64,000 bases of DNA from NCBI RefSeq assembly GCF_030253575.1, contig NC_080568.1, positions 575,501 through 639,500 on the forward strand, given 5' to 3'. The position numbers were made by a program, and so were the translations under genes. The DNA comes from Rhododendron vialii. Its lineage: Eukaryota > Streptophyta > Magnoliopsida > Ericales > Ericaceae. Below are positions 37,991 through 48,700 of this stretch, piece by piece (positions within the stretch are counted from its first letter, which is position 1; every line of letters starts with the position of its first letter). Under the pieces are notes generated by a model. The model worked only from the letters and a program-made list of their open reading frames with translations. It made no database searches and had not been told where the DNA came from.

Positions 37991-39284
37991 TGGAGAGAGT
38001 AATTACTAATAAGAAGAAAGCATATTAGGATTAGCTACCTTCATTTATTTTCAAGTAATAATAGGTGGCATAATTAATATTTTCTAAAAAAATAATGATT
38101 TAGTTAATTTAAGGGCCATTTGTTGGTCCAAATATGAAATGGGACGAACTTAATTGAAATGCAATGCATTAGATACTAATATGCATAGCACAAGGAATGA
38201 ATACGTAACAATTTTTTCAGTTACACCTCATCATGTGTACAATTTTCTTGACAATTTAAGATGTTCGGATAATTTACGTGTAGCTCGACTAATTTTCAAA
38301 GGACTAATCTCATTGTTCACTTTCAATGGCCCATGTAAAACCAATGCAAAGTCGGCCCGTATTGATAGTAAAGATTTTGAACATGAAACTTGAAAAAAAA
38401 ATATACACCATTAAGTCACGTACAGATCTAGAACATTAGACCAACCACAGGTGTCTCCTAAATTCCTGTAATTCATAAAAAAAAGTTATTAAAAAGATTT
38501 CAATTTATATCGGCACATGCATTAGTACATCACTACATCATGGGCATTCATGGCTGCAACAGTAGCATATATAAGATCAAATAGAGTGTGTGTGCAGTGT
38601 GTCTATATAGATATATATAAAAGGTATCCGTCGGTGGGAAATATTAAAATAAGGATAAGGTTATAGGTGGGGTGGATAAATATTCCATTAATGTCTCAAC
38701 AAGAAATTAATTAATCCCTAGGCTTTTGACCAAGTTCTCAATCAATATTAATTAATACTTCTATCTAGGTTATAAGGTCAGCTAGCCCACCCAGCAACTT
38801 TCATGATGCATTCATTTCTTTCTGGTCAATTTCAGGTCGGCTCAAATATTTCAATTAACGTTTCAAGGCCCCGTTTAATTGGTGCAGCGTATGGGGTAAT
38901 TTAATTTGGCCCTTTCTTCCATTGAAAGGCTAGTACAACTTTTATTGGAAGCTTATATGTCGACAAGGCTATAAAAAAAAATTAAAGAATAAATAGAAAT
39001 GTTGTTTCACTCAACACATAGTTTAGTTACCAATGGCACACCCACTACGGAGAAGAAATTTCACTGCAACGGTTATTTATAACGTCTTCTCTTATGATAT
39101 GGGTCCCATCCCATGCACGTAAGAGAGGCGTTACAAATAACTTGCGTTGAAAATTATGTATTGAAAATTTTGTAGTCAGTAAATTAGCTAAAAAAATTGA
39201 ACCGCAGTTTTAGTGCACGGTATTTTTGTTACTCCATTGGAAATGCTCTAATTAACTCATTGTTTTTCTTCTTTCTTTTTTTAA
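37991..39284. other. Non-coding spacer shared by both duplication units
   Basis: Matches 45779-47100 in order (AGAAAGCATATTAGGATTAG, CAACAGTAGCATA, CATTAATGTCTCAACAAG, AAGGTCAGCTAGCCCACC). The conserved stretch lies 1-2 kb upstream of each ERF. It may hold distal regulatory sequence or may be conserved only because the duplication is recent. No gene. Confidence 0.6.
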
Positions 39285-39500
39285 ACAGGAGTCCGGGGAC
39301 AGTTTACACGTACCTCATCTAATCTTCAGGACTATAAACCTACCATCTACTAGCGGAAGCCCCACTTAAGGTCAGAGCAAAATACTTCGCATGGACTAGC
39401 CCCAAAAGAATTAATAGCACATGAGATCTTTTCGAATCTGAGATCTTAAGAGAGAATGAACTCTTAAGTACATACCTTGATCACTAGGCTAACCCTTGGG
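39285..39500 (-). mobile_element. SINE, Au-like (tRNA-derived)
   Basis: On the minus strand the 5' end has an A-box-like AGCCTAGTGATCAAGG and a B-box-like AGATTCGAAAAG. The 3' end reads GTCCCCGGACTCC and is followed by an A-rich tail (plus-strand poly-T at about 39261-39285). This is the arrangement of Au SINEs. The copy at 47110-47305 is at the same place in unit B, so the insertion is older than the duplication. Confidence 0.7.
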
Positions 39501-39563
39501 ATTACAGGATCATTGGTTTAAGGAATGATTATTAGTGACACATTGCCAAGAAAGACTCAGTAA

Positions 39564-39990
39564 GAGCATTCTCATTATAATAAGCAAATGGATGTGAATA
39601 AACAAATTTAATAACAATGCTAAAAAAATATCTCACATTGTAATAAGTAAAGTTACAAGTCTTTTAGCAGATAACCAAATTTTACCCATTTCATAACCAA
39701 ACTTAACAACTTTTACAAATAACCAAAACTCAATAACTCAAAAACACCCCATATTGCAATCGTCTCATTGAGACGAATAATTTGATGTGGTCAGATGTGT
39801 GATTGGAACTCATTTGCGATGGGACAAATGTGCATTGTATATTGGGTTTTTTGTTGTTGTTGTTAGGGATGCAAAAATAACCAATGTAGAGATAGAAGTT
39901 GTTAAATTTGATTATGGGCTAAATGAATAATCAAATGCTGACGTGACATATTTTGGTTATTGATTTTGATTATTAGCATTGCGGATGCTC
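39564..39990. mobile_element. Tourist-like MITE (TAA target site), unit A copy
   Basis: 427 bp, ends GAGCATTCTCATTATAATAA and ATTGCGGATGCTC, flanked by TAA on both sides (PIF/Harbinger type). Unit B keeps the empty site CAGTAAGAATATAC at 47572-47585. The related copy at 45328-45775 sits at a different position in unit B. Confidence 0.88.
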
Positions 39991-40471
39991 TAAGAATATA
40001 CTTTGCCGGAAGGTCATCTTAATTTGGAGCCCATCCGGCCGGATTGCGGAGAGTAATTACAAATTTCAAAACTTGGACCATAATGGGCAGTCAAATTGGA
40101 GATTACAAATACAACAAGTTGTAGTAGAAACTTTTGTACCCAACGACTTGGCTTGAATAAAATGACTAGCATACTTTTCCTGTACAAGAGACTGTTGATC
40201 TTTTCGGGAAAGAAAACCTATTCATAGATAAAAAATTTCGGTAAACCTGAGGGGTTGAACAAGCGGTGGTGCTTGAAATTTATTTATAAGCTTATTCAGA
40301 AGGACGTGGCGCTTGTATTTTACTAATTGTAATGGACTTTTTTGGTTGTTGGTATTCAACCGTGTCTAAGGATACTGGTCTATTCCATGTGTTTCATGTT
40401 TGATTAAGACTGAGCAAAATGTCAACTTTTGCATGCCTGTTCTTCCATTAAATTTCTACAGTATATATTTC

Positions 40472-40638
40472 GGATCTGGGGACGCTGCCAAGCAGTCCCT
40501 GTCGAACGGGTGAAGGGCGCATCCGGACCGTTCAAAAGTGTTTTCAGCATTCCGAATTAAAAAAAGTCTATATTTTAATCCAGACCATTGATTGCTGAGA
40601 TGGACGGTCAGGATGTGCTTGGCAGCGTCTCCGATTCC
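40472..40638. mobile_element. MITE, 167 bp
   Basis: Ends GGATCTGGGGACGCTGCCAA and TTGGCAGCGTCTCCGATTCC are inverted with two or three mismatches. It is present in unit A only. The target repeat is unclear. Confidence 0.75.
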
Positions 40639-42008
40639 CATTTATCCAACCTTGTCATGGACCGAGTTATCCAACTTCAAGGTACATGGTATTCTATCAT
40701 GTCATTCTATCCCAAGTTGAAATCGCATAACCAAATTTAGGATAAACGGGATTAACAGATAACTAATCCATTCAAACAAAGATATTATTCTTTCTATTAT
40801 TTTTGGTGAGACTTTCATCCTAATCAAATAGATGTGAGAAAAAAAGGTACGCCGTACATTTTCTCTCGCCACCCTAACCCCTCTTGAGGCTCCAAGCAGT
40901 ACCACCACCTCCGATGACTTCCCCTACATCTGGTGACTCCGCTCACCCGCAATCCCTCTCCACGATCATACAACCATGCCTGATTTAGGGGCGGAATGTA
41001 CAACATTACAAATCGTCAAAACTTCTTCAAAGAAATAATGCAGCAGATAGAAAATTTTCGGGATAAGCTAACGAGATCAAGTCTGGAAAAGATACAATTA
41101 GCTATTGCATGAAAAGTCCAATTAATGTTCTAATTAAAATGGGAGATGAGGGGTCAAAATGACACAGGATCGGAACATCCATAATGCAGCAGGGATATTA
41201 CTAAATAAGGAATCGGGTAAACAATCACGCAAATTAACAAAGCATATTCGGAAGAGATCGATCGATCTAGTTACAAGCAGCATTCTACAGTTAAAAAGGA
41301 TGTGGAAAGCCTGGCCAATCAACCATCATGCTATATATGTAGAGGGGAAACAAGAGGAAGGAAAGGGAAAATAATCAGCTTAATTGCTTGGAAAGCAACA
41401 AAAGGAAAAGGGAAAAACTCAGTTACAGAAAGCAAATGGGAGAAAGCTGAGACTTCATGCATATAATGTTGCACCTAAAACTTAGGTATTGTCTCAACTA
41501 CCAATATGAAGATATATATTCTGAGGGAAGGGGGGAAACTTCTTACAAGTTTTGCCCCAACTTTGTTTTCTTCTCCTACCAAGTGAATCAAACGATAACT
41601 CCTTCTCTTCTTTTCTCATACGAATATATCACAGCATTGAAGTCACAAAAATCTGGATTGCTGTATCGTAGACAAATGGTAATGGGGTTCCTTGTTCGAT
41701 CTGATTCAATTTGGTAGCTATTCTCAGGCTCTCCATTTCCATATCCGATGCAAAATGAACAGAAGAGTACAGAAAGGATTGCTGAAAGAAATACAGTGTA
41801 TATTACATATGGTACTTCTCATAAATACAGCTCAATGAAATCACACAGTTTCAAACGGCTGTGACCCTCCCTGCTCCTTTTGGCATACTGCATATGTGAA
41901 AAAGAAGGAAAGAAAAAAGTGTACAAGATTAAGGTGAGAGAAGCAACATGAATTAACTTAAAGCAATTGAAAATTGACAACGGAAAAGATAAAACAAGGA
42001 AACGAAAC

Positions 42009-43178
42009 TGACCGCGTCGTTCCGTGTCAAAAATAAATTTATAAAAACTTGGAGTTAATTACTACTCCGTAGAATAATGGTCAAGACTGAGTGTCGATCC
42101 ACAGGGACAGTATGACCAAGTTACTATAATTTCAATTGATTTCTAGATTAATTCGGAGGAAAAAGATTTGAGTTGTTTGATTTCAGAAAACTAGTACTAA
42201 TTAAGAAAGCTACTAATTATTTGATTTGAAAACTGATGAGAAAAAGACTTAGGGTTTCGAATCCACCCCGACCACGCAACAACGATATGCATAGGCTAGG
42301 TTTAACATTCAAATCATTAAAGACTATTGTTAGAGCTTGCAATCCCTTCCGATAATCGTCAAGAAGATAATTGAATTGTTAAAAAAGCATAGACTATCCC
42401 ATAGCACGTACCGTCTCACTAGCCCGGTCTGGCCGCCTAACAGCACGATCCGTTTAACGAGCATAATCTATCTCAGAACTCCAACCACAATCAAAAAATA
42501 CCATTATTTAACTCCGTATTTGAAAACCGCGAATATTACGAAACAGATTGAAAGTAGTAAAATCATTCCATAAAACTGAAACGAGTTCTAATTAAACAAT
42601 CGATCCGAATATTAAAACCTAAACCTATACATATACAAAGTTACTTGGTACGGTGCTTCATCTTCTTCCTAGGGAATGGAGTTAGCCGCTCATGGTAACC
42701 GGGTGTTCCTCGCGAAGTCGTGATCATCCAGCTGAACTCCTCTTCTTCCCTTTATATCAGTGATGCCGATTATTTTTTCCATGTCAAAAGAAAGACATCT
42801 TTTCCTATTCCGACTCCCTCTTTTATGGTAGTACTTTCCAAACCAATCTATCCCTTCCTTTGGGTTTCCCAGCACAATTTTGGCAAGGCAATTACACTGG
42901 GATTAGTTTTTGATTGCCGAAATTCCTCTATAACCGAAATTGGATTTCACTAAACATCTTTTATTCATATAATAATACAGCTGGCCCATCTCTTGAATTA
43001 AGTGGTCGACTCTACTTATTAGTTTGCACATCGCGTAAAATTGGATTTATTCGCTTATTTTTGTACCAAATCCTCAAATGCCTACAATCACCGCAAAACA
43101 CTAAAACGTGTTAAGTAACAATGTATACGGACCAACAAATGCATAAATTAATGGGTACTTTTCAGCCAGCACCCATCA
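42009..43178. mobile_element. Solo LTR in unit A
   Basis: 1,170 bp with TG...CA ends (TGACCGCGTCGTT and CAGCACCCATCA), flanked by the exact 5-bp repeat GAAAC. Unit B has the empty site (AACGAAATGTTTTC at 52056-52069), so the insertion followed the duplication. LTR retrotransposon, lineage not fixed, no internal region. Confidence 0.85.
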
Positions 43179-43239
43179 GAAACGTTTTCTGACTAGAAAA
43201 TATGTCATCTGTGAACACGATTTCTTTGTCATTCCACAA

Positions 43240-43668
43240 AGAAGAAATTGGAGTCTAGTTGAAAGCAAACAGCAAACCACCATCCTCACCTACAACACAT
43301 CATCATCTAATTTATCGCATATCACAGACAACTAAACATCATGAGCAGCACTTTCTGCCTTTTTTGTTATTTACATTTTACTGTTCTTCAAATTTTACCT
43401 CATCAACATTGACATCACTTGCAGTTATGCCAGACTAGCTGAGCCCTTCCGCTGAAGACGATTTCTGCGGATGCATCAGCTATTGCACCTCCTTTTATGC
43501 TGATGTATATATTTTCGTCATCAGTTTTCACTGGATAAACGAACAGATCCCCCAAAGCAGGTGTGAGAACTCTCAGAACAGGATTCTTCGGATACCATTC
43601 CTTGATGGAGCCAGTTCTAAGATCAAACGTGGTATCAGTTGTTGGGCAGATGATACCGAGAAAAAGTT
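43240..43668 (-). pseudogene. Orphaned PSB33 fragment (exon 2 and edges of exon 3)
   Basis: Minus-strand copy of the middle of PSB33 (52133-55277). Exon 2 coding sequence is kept open (IICPTTDTTFDLRTGSIKEW and onward). About 12 bp over the exon 2 acceptor are missing, so splicing from an upstream exon is unlikely. Of exon 3 only the first dozen and last few codons remain, with about 170 bp lost between them (compare 43255-43290 with 52133-52325). Exon 1 is absent. The fragment lies about 200 bp downstream of ERF copy 2 on the same strand. It marks the far end of duplication unit A. Confidence 0.88.
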
Positions 43669-43670
43669 TC
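43657..43670. other. Duplication junction
   Basis: Left of this point the sequence follows PSB33 exon 2 (GTTGGGCAGATGATAC, as at 52661-52676). Right of it the sequence follows the 3' flank of ERF (TTCTGGCATTGTAT, as at 36171). A few shared bases (TTC) could have served as microhomology. Confidence 0.8.
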
Positions 43671-43876
43671 TGGCATTGTATAGTATCAGCCGGCTCAGAT
43701 ATCCGGTTATGAAAATAAGTATTGATCATTAATTAAACAGCAAAAATCGATCACGTCTAAGCAAACAGAACCACGTGCCCAATAATTCCTCCCGTATTAT
43801 TCCTTTACGTTTGTATATCAACTGTATATATATATTCCCCAAAAGACCAAAATATTTGCTTTGTAAACACTTATAC

Positions 43877-44401
43877 TCACAGATAATCCTCAACTGAAAT
43901 ATTCAAGCTCTCCCCTCCTCTCACCTCACTACTCCTCCCCTCCCAATTCCCAAAACTCCCCTCTTCATTTCGCCACCTTTCGTTTTCAAAACCATCGACC
44001 ACGTTCTCTCCACTGATCATCTTCCCGTCGCAACCGTCCGTTACGTCAACGGACGGCTGCTTCATCGCAAACTGCGCGTCAACCGCCATCCCAGCGTCCG
44101 AGGCGGCCTTCTGCACGGACGTTGGCGACATCCCCGTACGCACACCAGCGGGCAACATCAGCGGGAAGTTAAGCTTCTCCAGCGAGGAAGGGCCGCGGAG
44201 GCAGTAGGACGCGATGTCGTGCGCCACCGCAGCCGCCTCGGGAGTGGAGTAGGAGCCGAGCCAGAGCCTTTCTTGGGTCCCGGGCACTCGGATTTCCGAT
44301 ACCCATTTCCCCCACTTGCGACGCCGCACTCCTCTGTACTTCTTCTGTGAATCCGGTGTGCTGCAGTTGCTTGTGCTTCCGCCTTCATCCGAGCTACTCA
44401 T
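43877..44401 (-). CDS. AP2/ERF transcription factor, ERF020/ERF021-like (DREB), copy 2
   Basis: Intronless 174-aa protein, about 94% identical to copy 1 by my count. The AP2 domain (about 22-79) has the same DNA-contact pattern ([27 protein letters not shown]). Differences: SDEGG for SDDQGG, QER for QHR, LMLPAGV for LTLPTAV, D for E and D for N in the SVEVTNGCD stretch, ENVV for EKVV, ERWR for ETWR and WEGRSS for WEARSS. The QER form inside AP2 is closer to what I recall of related ERFs. The frame is intact and the SVEDYL end is kept. The TATA box at 44521-44528 is in the same context as in copy 1. The PSB33 fragment lies about 200 bp downstream on the same strand, so a long 3' UTR could include it. 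Confidence 0.93.
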   Translation of the reverse strand: MSSSDEGGSTSNCSTPDSQKKYRGVRRRKWGKWVSEIRVPGTQERLWLGSYSTPEAAAVAHDIASYCLRGPSSLEKLNFPLMLPAGVRTGMSPTSVQKAASDAGMAVDAQFAMKQPSVDVTDGCDGKMISGENVVDGFENERWRNEEGSFGNWEGRSSEVRGGESLNISVEDYL

Positions 44402-44520
44402 TTGAACAAGTAGAATGTAGTTGTAGATATATGTATGTTGTTTCTAAAATTGCAAAGTACGTTGCTGGAAATGGGAGGAGTGGTGAGTTATGAAGGGAGG
44501 AAAGTAGAAAGGAGGAGTAG

Positions 44521-44528
44521 TTTATATA
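44521..44528 (-). promoter_or_regulatory. TATA box of ERF copy 2
   Basis: TATATAAA on the minus strand, 120 bp before the ATG, matching copy 1. Confidence 0.7.
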
Positions 44529-44926
44529 GGTTGAAGAAGGGGAAAGTCAGAGGAGGTGGGATTATGGTTTGTGGTTGTGGGAGTGTTTGGGAGGGCTGAC
44601 TTTGAATTGGGTTGAGCTAGCCAATAGGGGAAAGGAGACGGTGGTTTTTGAAGAGGAGAAGAGAAAATAAGGAAGGGAGACTGTGACAGTTTGTGGGTGG
44701 TTTTTTTGAAGAGGAATGTCAAATCTCTAGTGAGAAGGCGACTGTTCGTGATCCACTCATTAAATATCAAAAAAGGCTTTTTGTAGGAGTAATTGATTGA
44801 TGGCTGTGGAACGAGTCTTTTGGTTCGCCAAGTGGGGCTATTGCTATTACTAGACGACGTAAGCCCACACGTAAGCTTATTTTGTTGTTTCAAAAAAGAA
44901 GTGCGATATAAAATACAGAAACACTA

Positions 44927-45299
44927 CAGTCACCGACCGGGAAGGTCGGTGACCGGCCACCGACCCTGTGTAGGGTCCACTCCGGGCCCCGCACGAATGA
45001 TCCAAGTCGTTCAATAATTTTTTTAAAAAAAACCGAGTGGGCTACGTGTAAAATAAGCTCAATCCGATGTGTGTATATGCTCGTCCGAGCTGTTCCAAAA
45101 TCAGATAATCCGAGCCGTTCAAAAATGAATGTTTGGAACGAGCATGTACACATATCGGATTGAGCTTATTTTCTCACGCAGCCCACTCGGTTTTTTTTTT
45201 TTAAATTATTGAGCGGCTCGGATCATTCGTGCGGGGTCCGGAGTGGACTCCACACGCGGTCGGTGGCCGGTCACCGACCCCAAGGTCGGTGACTGTAGC
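44927..45299. mobile_element. Palindromic foldback MITE, about 373 bp
   Basis: CTACAGTCACCGACC at the left and GGTCGGTGACTGTAG at the right. Almost the whole element pairs with itself, including CGCACGAATGATCC against GGATCATTCGTGCG and AAGCTCAATCCGATG against ATCGGATTGAGCTT. A smaller palindrome (ACCGACC..GGTCGGT) sits inside each arm. Present in unit B only, about 500 bp upstream of ERF copy 2. A CACTA-like end is possible but the right terminus does not complete it. Confidence 0.88.
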
Positions 45300-45327
45300 A
45301 TATGAGTAATTATTATTCTACTACTAA

Positions 45328-45775
45328 GAGCATCCGCATTATAATAAGTAAATAGATGTGAATAAGCAAATTTAACAACAATGTTCAAAAAACACCCCAC
45401 ATTGTAATAACCAAAGTTACAAGTCTTTTAGTAAATAACCAAATTTCACCCATTCCATAACCAAACTTAACAACTTTTACCAATAATCAAAACTCAATAA
45501 CTAAACTCAACAATTAAACTCAAAACTCAAAAACACCCATATTGGAATCGTCTCATCGAGATGAATAATTTGGTGTGGTCGGGTGCGTGATTAAAACTCA
45601 TTTGCGATTGGACAATTGTGCATTGTGTATTACGGGATTTTTTTTGGTTAGAGATACAAAAATAACCAATGTGGAGGTAGAAATTGTTAAGTTTGATTAT
45701 GGACTAAATAGATAATCAAATGCTGACGTGACACATTTTGATTATTGATTTTGATTAGTACCATTGCAGATGCTC
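45328..45775. mobile_element. Tourist-like MITE (TAA target site), unit B copy
   Basis: 448 bp, ends GAGCATCCGCATTATAATAA and CATTGCAGATGCTC, flanked by TAA. Unit A keeps the empty site (ACTAATAAGAAGAAAGC, near 38012). Same family as 39564-39990 but an independent insertion. Confidence 0.88.
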
Positions 45776-47109
45776 TAAGAAGAAAGCATATTAGGATTAG
45801 CTACCTTCATTTATTTTCAAGTAATAATTGGTGAAATAATTAATACTACTTGCTAAAAAAATACTAGTAATGATTTAGTTAATTTAATTAAGGGCCATTT
45901 GTTGGTCCAAATATGAAATGGGAGGAACTTAATTGTAATGCAATGCATTAGATGATACTAATATGCATTGCACATGGAATGAATACGTACGTGACAGTTT
46001 TTAAGTTACACCTCATGATGTGTACCAGTTTCTTGATATTTCAAGATATTCGGGCTAATTTACGTATAACTTGACTAATTTTTAAAAAACTACGTAATTC
46101 CATTGTTCATTAGCAAATGACCCATGCAAAGCCCCCGTATTGACAGTGGAGATTTTGAAAAAACATACACCATTAAGTTAAATATCTAGATCTAGATCAA
46201 CCACAACTGTCTCCTAAATTCCTACTGTAATTCATAGAAAACTGATGATTTATTTAAAAGATTTCAATTTCTATCGGTACATGCATTGGTACATCATGGG
46301 CATTCATGGCTGCAACAGTAGCATAATAAGATCAATATCTTTTTAATTTTTTTAGTAAGTATCAGTCGGTGGGAAATAATAAAATGAGGACTGAGTGTAT
46401 AAATGGGGTCGATAAATATTCCATTAATGTCTCAACAAGAAATTAATTAATCCCTAGCTAGGCTTGACCAAGGTCTCAATCAACATTACTACTAGGTTAA
46501 CTATAAGGTCAGCTAGCCCACCCAGCAACTTTCATGATGCATTCATTTCTTTCTGGTCAATTTCAGGTCGGCTCAAATATTTCAATTAACGTTTGAAGGC
46601 CCCGTTTGGTGCAGCGTATTGATAGGGTATTAATTGGAGTATTTATTAGTAGTACAACTTTTATTGGAAGCTTATATATGTCGACGAGGGCTATAAAAAA
46701 AACAGAAAAGAATAAATAGAAATATTGTTTCACTCAACACATGCATAGTTTAGTTACCAATGGCGCACACTACGGGGAAAAAAGTTTCAATGCAACAGTT
46801 ACTGTATTTGAAATGTCTTAGCACCTGATATGAGCCCTATGTATGTGTATGTATCATCCCATACACATGAGAGAGACATTATAAATAATCGTTGCATTAA
46901 AAATTTTCTCGAGGATTTTTTGTCTAAATAAGCCAATTGGTTTTTTTTTGTCTTTAATTACTCAAAAATTTTTTTCTTCTGTATTTGTTAGTTTTTCGAC
47001 AATTTTTTGTGGATTATTGTGTCGTTATGACGAAATGAATCTAAAAAGTAAAAAATTACGATTGAAACACAATTTTTTTGAATAAAGACAAAAATGAGCC
47101 GATAAGCCA

Positions 47110-47305
47110 ATTAAACCTACCGTCCACTAATCCTCGAGACCATAAACCTACCATCCACTAGCGGGAGCCCCACTTAAAGCCAGAGCAAATGCTCCACATA
47201 GACTGACCCTAAAGAATTGATAGCACATGAGATATTTCGAATATAAGATCTTAGGAGGGAGTAAACTCTTAAGTCCTGACCTTGATCACTAGGCCAACTT
47301 TTGGG
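47110..47305 (-). mobile_element. SINE, Au-like, unit B copy
   Basis: Minus-strand TTGGCCTAGTGATCAAGG at the right end, ATTCGAAATATC inside, and the same body as 39285-39500. The 3' end is shorter than in unit A. Inherited from before the duplication. Confidence 0.65.
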
Positions 47306-47344
47306 GTTACCGGAGCATTGGTTTCAGGAATGAGATTAGCAGTA

Positions 47345-47567
47345 CAAAAATGCTACTTACACAACCGTTGTATTGGTTGTGTGCGTAATTCTGATCGTCC
47401 AGATGTATTTGGACGGTCTAGATTTAAAAAAAAACTCTTCTAAGGAAAAGTTTAACTTTTATGGAGAACAGTTTAAACGAATCCTGACCATTTATTATAG
47501 CAATGAACGGCTAGAAATTGATTATTTGTTATGTTTTACACAACCGTTGTGTATGTAGCACTTTTGT
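47345..47567. mobile_element. Mutator-like MITE, 223 bp
   Basis: Ends CAAAAATGCTACTTACACAA and TTGTGTATGTAGCACTTTTG are inverted; flanked by the exact 9-bp repeat TTAGCAGTA. Private to unit B. Confidence 0.92.
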
Positions 47568-47752
47568 TAGCAGTAAGAATATACTTTGCCAAAAGGACAT
47601 CTTTGAGTCTCCTCTCTCCACCCCTAACAGCTGCCGCCCCTCCTCCCCCTACCCTAGAGTTACAGCGGTAGGAGGGAGGAATTTCTCCGGTATTTAATTT
47701 CCTTCTCCCAATCCTTGATCTGGGAGTTTTCCTCTCTTTCCTCCATCACTAA

Positions 47753-47991
47753 GGCCCCGTTCCACAACTGAGAATAAGAACTTATTTTTTAAGAAGGCAA
47801 TTTCAAGTTTAAAAATAATGTGTTTACGCAAATAATTTTCCTATCAATATGGATCTTGTTTGATAGATTTTATCGAGATCTTTTATACGGTGCAAAAAAA
47901 ATCAAAAAATTATTTTTCATTTATATTATTTTTTAGTTTGAAAATGTGAAATAAGTACTTATTTTTTAAAAAGTTGTTCTGAAACGGAGCC
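47753..47991. mobile_element. Tourist-like MITE (GGCCCCGTTCC ends)
   Basis: 239 bp, ends GGCCCCGTTCC and GAAACGGAGCC, flanked by TAA. The body has AAGGCAATTTCAAG and ATCGAGATCTTTTATA. Same family as 49391-49630, 55740-55948 and probably 24091. Confidence 0.85.
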
Positions 47992-48008
47992 TAATTCACC
48001 CCATTCTC

Positions 48009-48194
48009 CTCCTCCCCCAACCTCCATTTGGCCCATCCACTCTCCTCCATAGCCCCTGCTTCGGATTGGGCCAGATTTGGGGATGAGATGAAGCAAGGTG
48101 GCTCCTCCCCCAACCTCCATTTGGCCCATCTACTCTCCTCCATAGCCCCTGCTTCGGATTGGGCCAGATTTGGGGATGAGATGAAGCAAGGCGG
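48009..48194. repeat. 93-bp tandem duplication
   Basis: Two nearly identical head-to-tail copies (CTCCTCCCCCAACCTCC... to ...ATGAAGCAAGG), at 48009-48101 and 48102-48194. Confidence 0.95.
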
Positions 48195-48332
48195 CTCGGT
48201 CTGTTAAACAGAACCACTGATATAATTTTAGTGTTAGTTAATTCCACTTCTGATTAGCATTAGTTAAACTGTGTTTAGTTACACGTGTAGCAATTCTACG
48301 GTTAGTTCGTTAGTGGAATGTGTTGCTGAGAG

Positions 48333-48690
48333 TTGGAATGGGTGATCACTTAATAACATTTGAGACTTCTCCACTTATTGTCAATTGGTTTTGAGATGGA
48401 TATAAAGTTTTTATATGACATCAGAGCAGAGCCCGTTCCACTCCACATTTTATAAAAAATTTACAATCCACATTCCACTATGACAGACCAGTAAAAAAGC
48501 TGCACGATGATAGAACCCAAAAAGTGGTCACGCGTGCAGACCTCAAATGCGGCTGCATGTGAAGAGAGATGTTAAGAAAATGAATCTCACATTGCTAGGA
48601 AGTGGAATGAGTGATCACTTAAAAATATCTGAGACCTTTCCACTCATTGCCAATTGATTTTGAGATGGATATAAAGTTTTTATACGGTCT
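48333..48690. repeat. Spaced direct repeats
   Basis: Two copies of about 90 bp (GGAATG..GTGATCACTTAA to TGGATATAAAGTTTTTATA) at about 48333-48420 and 48598-48690. Probably a remnant of an unrecognised mobile element; a related motif is at 5680-5720. Confidence 0.6.
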
Positions 48691-48700
48691 TCTCCAGCAA

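Larger units (their letters stand above)
36171..43668. repeat. Tandem segmental duplication, unit A
   Basis: Matches unit B (43669-about 52700) in order along its length: ERF 3' flank (from TTCTGGCATTGTAT), ERF gene, promoter, spacer, SINE, the GGCAGTCAAATT region, the AGGAAACGAAA region, and finally PSB33 exon 2. Colinearity is broken only by indels and mobile elements private to one unit. Unit A is about 7.5 kb, including a private solo LTR. Confidence 0.88.

Noticed and set aside
43415-43729. Frame reading from the ERF 3' flank into PSB33 exon 2 as a possible fusion gene
   Set aside because: The first 30 residues come from non-coding flank, the acceptor region is deleted and exon 3 is mostly gone. 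It is a by-product of the duplication junction.
47996-48247. 83-codon minus-strand frame with repeated WPNPKQGLWRRVDG
   Set aside because: The repetition comes from the 93-bp DNA tandem duplication. There is no sign of a protein family.
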